A DNA stretch of 64,000 bases from Hydrogenophaga sp. (GTDB lineage: Bacteria; Pseudomonadota; Gammaproteobacteria; Burkholderiales; Burkholderiaceae_C): assembly GCF_026125785.1 (NCBI RefSeq), contig NZ_JAHCKL010000011.1, positions 1-64,000 of the forward strand, in the 5' to 3' direction. The position numbers were made by a program, and so were the translations under genes. The notes beneath the pieces were generated by a model. That model saw nothing but the letters and a program-made list of their open reading frames with translations. It searched no databases and was not told the DNA's origin. This document shows, in pieces, positions 59,245 through 64,000 of this stretch (its first letter is position 1; each line of letters opens with the position of its first letter).

Positions 59245-59769
59245 TCACTCGTCCCGCGTGATTTCCTCGGCGCGAGCGGTCAGCTTCTCCAGCGTGCGCG
59301 TGAAGCTGGCCAGTTCCTCGGCGCTCAGCACATCGAACAGGCGTCGGTTCTGGGCTTCCGAATGCGGAGCGATGGAAGCGAAGAGATCTTCACCCGCTCG
59401 GGTCAGCCACAGCAGCATGCGACGGTGGTTGTCGGGGTCGCGCGCCTCCTCGACCAGGCCGCGCTTGCGCAACGCGATCACCGCACGGCTGATGTTCATC
59501 GGGTGCAGGCCCGTCGCGGCGCTCACGTCCTGGGCCGCGCTGCCTGGCCGGCTGGACAGCACCACGATGGAGCGCCACTCGTTCAGCGTCAGCGCATGCT
59601 GCCGCGCGAACTGGCCAAAGAAAGGGCGGCTCATCAGGTTGGTCAGCTTGAGCAGGCGAAAGCCCGCCATGTCCGGCGCCAGTGTCTGTGCGCCTTCGGT
59701 CGCGCGCTCGGCCACCCTGGCGCGGCGGGCGGGCGAGGCGGTGCTGGAGGATCGGGACAGGGCTTTCAT
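59245..59769 (-). CDS. MarR-family transcriptional regulator
   Basis: 174 aa. Winged HTH: LTNLMSRPFFGQFARQHALT, recognition helix GLHPMNISRAVIALRKRGLV and wing VEEARDPDNHRRMLLWLT. MarR dimers bind short palindromes and are released by small ligands, often aromatic. Divergent from the ABC transporter genes with a doubled TATCGATAAC repeat in the intervening region, so autoregulation and transporter control are likely. Confidence 0.93.
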   Translation of the reverse strand: MKALSRSSSTASPARRARVAERATEGAQTLAPDMAGFRLLKLTNLMSRPFFGQFARQHALTLNEWRSIVVLSSRPGSAAQDVSAATGLHPMNISRAVIALRKRGLVEEARDPDNHRRMLLWLTRAGEDLFASIAPHSEAQNRRLFDVLSAEELASFTRTLEKLTARAEEITRDE

Positions 59770-59832
59770 GGTGTCGGACGGAAGGATACGGGGGACATTC
59801 TGTGCGCAAGACGCAAGTTTAGGGTAAACACC

Positions 59833-59864
59833 GATATCGATAACATTTGATATCGATAACATTT
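59833..59864. promoter_or_regulatory. Duplicated MarR-type operator (two 16-bp direct repeats)
   Basis: The 16-bp unit GATATCGATAACATTT occurs twice without spacer at 59833-59848 and 59849-59864. Each contains palindrome TATCGATA. It lies between marR and the ABC binding-protein gene. Same core (TGATATCGATA) at 6547-6557 and a one-base variant at 62619-62633. Confidence 0.7.
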
Positions 59865-59916
59865 GACCCATATCAAACAGCTTGCCTCTGCGAGCCCACC
59901 CAGCAGGAGACTTCCG

Positions 59917-60825
59917 ATGCCATCCAGACCTTCCCACTCCCGTGCCCTGGCGGGTGCTGGCCACTTGCTGTACCGCGCGCTGTGCCTGGGTGCATTGACT
60001 TGGGCCCTTGGCACCACCGCGTCCGCTCAGACGGTTCAGGCCCCGTTCTTCGACCGCCTGCCCGCATCGGTCAAAAGCACCAAGGTGCTGCGCATGGTCG
60101 GTGACTCTTTTGCTCCCTACCGCATCGTGGGAGACGATAGCAAGACCGTCACCGGGATCGACGCCGACATGGCGCGGGCGCTGGAGCCGTTGCTGGGCGT
60201 GAAGATCGAGCTGACCATTGTCAGCAACCTGCCGGCCATGCTGGCCGGCATTGACACCGGCCGCTACGATTTTTCCGCCGGTCCGCTGCTATCCACCAAG
60301 GCGCGCGAAGAGCGCTACGACATCCTGACCTGGCTGCTGAGCAAACCGGCTTTCGTGTTGCCTGTGGCTGGCGGGCGCAAGACCTCCCGGCTGGAGGACC
60401 TGTGCGGCCTTCGCATTTCCTTCCCTGCAGGTTCCGCGCAAGAGGAATATGCGCGCAAGGTCAGCGAACGCTGTGTCAGCAGCAAACAGCCGACCATGCA
60501 ACTGGTGCCGCTGGCGGACCAGAATGCCACCGTGCTGGCGGCTCAGTCGGGCCGGGCCGATGTGGCCGGGATGCAGCTCGCTGCCGCGCTGTACCTGCAA
60601 CAGCGCAACCCTGGCAAGTTCACCATACAGACGGACGAGACCGACGGTCTGGGCATCCTCAACCAGGGCTTCGTGCTCAAGAAGAATGCCGAGCTCAGCC
60701 CGGTGCTGCACGACGCGCTCAAACAGGTGTGGGCGTCCGGTGAATACGGGCGCATCATGGACAAATGGGGCCTGACGCTGGCCAAGGCACCCGAACCCCG
60801 CTTGAACCCATCCAGCGGAAAGTGA
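59917..60825 (+). CDS. ABC transporter substrate-binding protein (family 3)
   Basis: 302 aa. Signal peptide with the long positively charged start MPSRPSHSRALAGAGHLLYR and cleavage near ASA. LRMVGDSFAPYRIVGDDSKT and GIDADMARALEPLLGVKIEL are family-3 amino-acid-binding signatures. It has a good ribosome-binding site (CAGGAGA). With the next two genes it forms an importer, likely for a polar compound; ligand not known. Confidence 0.93.
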   Translation: MPSRPSHSRALAGAGHLLYRALCLGALTWALGTTASAQTVQAPFFDRLPASVKSTKVLRMVGDSFAPYRIVGDDSKTVTGIDADMARALEPLLGVKIELTIVSNLPAMLAGIDTGRYDFSAGPLLSTKAREERYDILTWLLSKPAFVLPVAGGRKTSRLEDLCGLRISFPAGSAQEEYARKVSERCVSSKQPTMQLVPLADQNATVLAAQSGRADVAGMQLAAALYLQQRNPGKFTIQTDETDGLGILNQGFVLKKNAELSPVLHDALKQVWASGEYGRIMDKWGLTLAKAPEPRLNPSSGK

Positions 60826-60835
60826 TGCGCCAGCC

Positions 60836-61768
60836 ATGACACAGGGAAGCGTTGCCATGCCTGTCCATCCCCGCCTGTCCGCAGCCGCAGGTGCCACCGA
60901 ACCGGTGGACGTCGCGACGGCCCGCCACCGCACGAGTCCGCTGCGCTGGGGCATGACCTTGCTGCTGTTGGTGGTGGCCCTGCAGGTGGTCTACTTCCTC
61001 TTCACCAACCCGCGCTTCGAATGGGCCGTGGTGTGGAAGTACCTGTTCTCGGTCAACATCTTGCTGGGCCTGGGCACCACTCTGATGCTCACTGCGCTGG
61101 CGATGGTGATCGGCATCGTGATCGGCACCATCGCCGCGCTGGCCCTGATCTCGGACTTCAAGCCGGGTCGGTGGGCGGCCCAGACCTATCTGTGGGCCTT
61201 CCGCGGAACGCCCCTGCTGATCCAACTGATCTTTTGGTACAACCTGGCGTACCTGATTCCGAACATCTCCATCGGGCTGCCTTTCCTGCCGCCACTGGCG
61301 CAGTGGTCGACGAACACGGTCATCACGCCCTTTCTGGCCGCCTTGCTGGGCCTGGGCCTGGCCGAAGGGGCCTACATGACGGAGATCGTGCGGGCAGGGC
61401 TGTCGTCGGTGGACCCGCGCCAGCACGATGCGGCCAAGGCTCTGGGCATGACGCCATCCAAGTCTTTCTTCCGCATCATCTTTCCGCAGGCCATGCGTTT
61501 CATCATTCCGCCCACGGGCAACCAGATCATCGGCATGGCCAAGGCCACTGCGCTGGTCAGCGTGATCGCCATGAACGACCTGCTGCATTCGGTGCAGATC
61601 ATCTACAACCGGACCTATGAAATCGTGCCGCTGCTGCTGGTGGCCGTGTTCTGGTACCTGGCGGTCATCACCTTGATGTACGCCTTCCAGTCCCGGCTGG
61701 AACGCCACTACTCCAAAGGCCATCGCCGCGATGCCGCGCCGTCCGCCACGCCGACCGGACAGGCATAG
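60836..61768 (+). CDS. ABC transporter permease (HisM/GlnP type)
   Basis: 310 aa, with five or more membrane segments. N-terminal leader of about 35 residues, then LGTTLMLTALAMVIGIVIG. The EAA loop is EGAYMTEIVRAGLSSVDPRQ, followed by HDAAKALGMTPSKSFFRI. Starts 10 bp after the binding-protein gene. Appears to be the only permease gene, so it probably homodimerises. Confidence 0.93.
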   Translation: MTQGSVAMPVHPRLSAAAGATEPVDVATARHRTSPLRWGMTLLLLVVALQVVYFLFTNPRFEWAVVWKYLFSVNILLGLGTTLMLTALAMVIGIVIGTIAALALISDFKPGRWAAQTYLWAFRGTPLLIQLIFWYNLAYLIPNISIGLPFLPPLAQWSTNTVITPFLAALLGLGLAEGAYMTEIVRAGLSSVDPRQHDAAKALGMTPSKSFFRIIFPQAMRFIIPPTGNQIIGMAKATALVSVIAMNDLLHSVQIIYNRTYEIVPLLLVAVFWYLAVITLMYAFQSRLERHYSKGHRRDAAPSATPTGQA

Positions 61769-61783
61769 GTCGTTGGAAATTCC

Positions 61784-62575
61784 ATGCAGAACCTTCATTC
61801 TTCTTCCGGCCCGCAGGGCCACGTGCTCCGACTGCACAAGATCGTCAAACGCTATGGCAGCCTTCAGGTTCTCAACGAAGTCTCTCTGGACATCGACGAA
61901 GGCGAGGTGGTCGCGGTGATCGGCCCATCGGGTTCGGGCAAGTCGACGCTTGTGCGTTGCATTCACCAACTCGAAACCATTGAGGGGGGCTCCATCTGCC
62001 TGAACGGCGAACTGCTGGGCTACCGGCAGGAGGGCGAGCATCTTCGCGCCCTCAGCCCCAGAGAGCTGGCCCGGCAGCGGCAGCAATTGGGCATGGTGTT
62101 CCAGCAGTTCGGCCTCTTTCCCCACATGACGGTGGAGGAAAACGTCATGGAAGGACCGGTGCAGGTGCTGGGTGACACCGTTGCCGATGCGCGCACACGT
62201 GCCCACCACCTGCTGGGACGGGTGGGGCTGGCCGACAAGGTGCATGCCTACCCGCAGATGCTCTCCGGCGGGCAGCAGCAGCGCGTGGCGATTGCCCGCG
62301 CCCTGGCGATGCGGCCCAAGGTCATGCTGTTCGACGAACCGACCAGCGCGCTGGACCCCGAGTTGGTCGGTGAGGTTCTCAACGTGGTGTCGGACCTGGC
62401 CAAGGCGGGCAAGACGATGGTGATCGTCACGCACGAGATCGCCTTCGCCCGTGAGGTCGCGTCCCGTGTCGTGTTCATGGAGGGCGGGCGCATCCTGGAA
62501 CAGGGTGACGCACGTGAAACCTTGTCGAACCCGAAGACCGAGCGTCTGCGCACGTTTCTCTCCAGGGTGATGTGA
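61784..62575 (+). CDS. ABC transporter ATP-binding protein (polar amino acid type)
   Basis: 263 aa. Walker A GPSGSGKSTLVRC, Q-loop VFQQFGLFPHM, signature LSGGQQQRVAIARAL, Walker B VMLFDEPTSALDPE and H-loop VTHEIAFARE. GlnQ/HisP type. Follows the permease by 15 bp. Ends about 95 bp before the AtuA-type gene; a T-run at 62596-62603 lacks a convincing stem. Confidence 0.95.
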   Translation: MQNLHSSSGPQGHVLRLHKIVKRYGSLQVLNEVSLDIDEGEVVAVIGPSGSGKSTLVRCIHQLETIEGGSICLNGELLGYRQEGEHLRALSPRELARQRQQLGMVFQQFGLFPHMTVEENVMEGPVQVLGDTVADARTRAHHLLGRVGLADKVHAYPQMLSGGQQQRVAIARALAMRPKVMLFDEPTSALDPELVGEVLNVVSDLAKAGKTMVIVTHEIAFAREVASRVVFMEGGRILEQGDARETLSNPKTERLRTFLSRVM

Positions 62576-62617
62576 GCGGGTCGCGGCGTCTCTCCTTTTT
62601 TTTGCCCACTCAGTAAC

Positions 62618-62633
62618 TTTTGATATTGATAAC
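62618..62633. promoter_or_regulatory. Operator variant upstream of the AtuA-family gene
   Basis: TTTTGATATTGATAAC differs by one base from TTTGATATCGATAAC at 59846-59860 (14 of 15 bases). It lies about 40 bp upstream of the AtuA-family start, consistent with control by the same MarR protein. Confidence 0.6.
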
Positions 62634-62670
62634 AAGCAGTGCCAATGAAGCCATCAAGGAAACCCAAGAC

Positions 62671-64000
62671 ATGACTCGCCATATCCGCTACCTGTCGCCC
62701 ACCGGCGTGTTGGGCGTGGGCTTCTCCGAGAGCCACTTTCGCGCGGCACTCTCGCGTGGCCTGGCCTTCATCGGCTGCGATGCGGGTTCCACCGACGGTG
62801 GCCCCGCCAACCTGGGCGGCAACAAGCCTTTCTTCTCCCGAGCGGCGATCAAGCGCGACCTGCGCATCCTGGTCACCGGTGCGCGTTCCATCGGGGTGCC
62901 CCTGCTGATCGGCTCGTGCGGCGGCAGCGGCGGCAACTGGAACCTGAACTGGGTGCGCGAGATCGTGCTGGAGATTGCCCGCGAAGAGGACCTGCATTTC
63001 CGTATCGCTGTGATCGAGTCCGAGCCGCCACGCGAGCTGCTGCTGAAGAAGTACCGCGAGGGCCGCATCCGCCCGCTGGACCCGGCGCCCGAAATCAGCG
63101 AGGCCGTGCTGGAGAATGCCGACCACATCGTTGCCATGATGGGCGCGGAAGCGTACGTCGCCGCGCTGGAGGGCGGGGCGGACGTGGTCCTGGCCGGCCG
63201 TTCCACCGACGCCGCCATCTTCGCCGCGCTTCCGGTGGCGCGGGGCTTTCCGCCGGGGCTGTGCTGGCATGCCGCCAAGATCATGGAGTGCGGTGGCGCC
63301 GCGGTGGTCACGATGGAAAAGCCCGAAGGCATGATCTGCACGATCACCGACGAGCACTTCACGCTGGAGCCGGTGAGCCCTGTGCAGCGCTGTTCGCCGC
63401 TCAGCGTGGCCGCGCACGCGCTGTACGAAACTGCGGACCCCTACCGCATGCTGGAGCCTGGTGGCGAAATGGACCTCACCGGGGCACGCTACGAGGCCGT
63501 CAACGACCGCGAGGTGCGCGTCAGCGGCAGCGAGTTCCGGCCCATGCCCTACACCGTCAAGCTCGAAGGCGCGAGCCTCATCGGGTACCGGGCCATGGTG
63601 CTCGGTGGCGTGCGGGACCCCGTGATCCTGGAGCAGTTCGACACCTGGTTCGATGGCCTCAAGGACCACATCGCCGAAAACGTCGAGGCGGTCTACGGGC
63701 CGACCATCCGCGGGCAGTACCAGATCCACTACAAGCTGTACGGCAAGTCCGGTGTGATGGGCGAGCGAGAGCCCTGTGCCGGGCAGACGGGTCACGAGAT
63801 CGGGCTGCTCATGGTGACGCTGGCGCAAAGCCAGGAAGTGGCCTACGCGATTGCGGGGCAGGCCGCGCACATGGTGCTCCACCACGCGGTTCCGCAGTGG
63901 CAGGGCCTGCTCTCCAACCTGGCTTTCCCCATCGCGCCGCATTTCTGGAACCTGGGCGAGGCCTACCAGTTCGTGCTCAACCACGTGGTCGAACTCGACC
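62671..64000 (+). CDS. AtuA-family (DUF1446) protein, 5' part, cut by the window end
   Basis: 443 residues visible, continuing past 64000. Starts MTRHIRYLSPTGVLGVGFSE with AAGGA 10 nt upstream. DUF1446 signatures CDAGSTDGGPANLGG, IGSCGGSGGNWNLNW and ADVVLAGRSTDAAIFAALPV are clear. In Pseudomonas AtuA belongs to acyclic terpene (citronellol) utilisation, but members occur in many clusters and the activity is unknown. Usually paired with a DUF4387 gene, which should lie just outside the window. Confidence 0.9.
   Translation, partial: MTRHIRYLSPTGVLGVGFSESHFRAALSRGLAFIGCDAGSTDGGPANLGGNKPFFSRAAIKRDLRILVTGARSIGVPLLIGSCGGSGGNWNLNWVREIVLEIAREEDLHFRIAVIESEPPRELLLKKYREGRIRPLDPAPEISEAVLENADHIVAMMGAEAYVAALEGGADVVLAGRSTDAAIFAALPVARGFPPGLCWHAAKIMECGGAAVVTMEKPEGMICTITDEHFTLEPVSPVQRCSPLSVAAHALYETADPYRMLEPGGEMDLTGARYEAVNDREVRVSGSEFRPMPYTVKLEGASLIGYRAMVLGGVRDPVILEQFDTWFDGLKDHIAENVEAVYGPTIRGQYQIHYKLYGKSGVMGEREPCAGQTGHEIGLLMVTLAQSQEVAYAIAGQAAHMVLHHAVPQWQGLLSNLAFPIAPHFWNLGEAYQFVLNHVVELD

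Noticed and set aside
62581-62610. Intrinsic terminator after the ABC ATPase gene
   Set aside because: A T-run is present but no stable GC stem precedes it, so read-through to the AtuA gene remains possible.

Overview
The window is high-GC DNA from a betaproteobacterium, most likely family Comamonadaceae (Acidovorax/Hydrogenophaga/Variovorax-like). This rests on the divergent ppc / hemC-hemD-hemX-hemY arrangement, the trpH-yciO-M50-trpS gene set, the 'Bug' (TctC-type) binding protein, the proteobacterial IorA/IorB pair, and the GC-rich intergenic tandem repeat. The genus cannot be fixed from sequence alone.

Layout. (1) 1-1414: a degraded edge next to a tRNA-Ser(CGA) gene, with a truncated IS3-family (IS2-like) element and an ORF fragment. 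(2) 1524-3567: a membrane sensor kinase convergent with a NarL-type response regulator. (3) 3818-11722: trpS, an M50 protease and yciO on the minus strand, split from trpH by a block holding a Bug binding protein, a cytoplasmic-type sulfatase and a LysR regulator. (4) 11770-24874: housekeeping genes ppc, hemCD/hemX/hemY, rne (RNase E), rluC, an H-NS-like protein and a low-molecular-weight phosphatase. An 84-bp tandem repeat lies between hemY and rne, and the rne leader is long and structured. (5) 24890-36333: a sugar-nucleotide epimerase, an acyl-CoA synthetase, a hydratase, a LysR gene, iorA-iorB and a DctPQM TRAP transporter, which looks like aryl-2-ketoacid/fatty-acid catabolism. (6) 36378-47254: an esterase, a DMT exporter with an Lrp regulator, an amidohydrolase resembling 8-oxoguanine deaminase, a LysR gene, and the glyoxylate-to-glycerate operon gcl-hyi-glxR-ttuD. 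(7) 47232-55920: an exported amidohydrolase, a VOC protein, an ABC-2 exporter, a PA0069-type radical SAM gene with a perfect SOS (LexA) box, a DUF1653 fusion protein, thiC with a TPP riboswitch, and chrA. (8) 56154-64000: two accessory catabolic groups. One is a beta-hydroxyacid dehydrogenase, an AA_synth-family protein and a LysR gene. The other is a MarR regulator, a polar-amino-acid-type ABC transporter and an AtuA/DUF1446 protein that runs off the window.

The most notable signals are: one operator-like sequence (TGATATCGATA and close variants) at three promoters, tying the MarR/ABC/AtuA locus to the distant sulfatase block; a canonical LexA box at the radical SAM gene; the sulfatase block inside an otherwise conserved gene string; a YegP-like C-terminal domain on TrpS; and a probable purine-to-glyoxylate catabolic neighbourhood. 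Functions are inferred from motifs and remembered family features; no database search was run.
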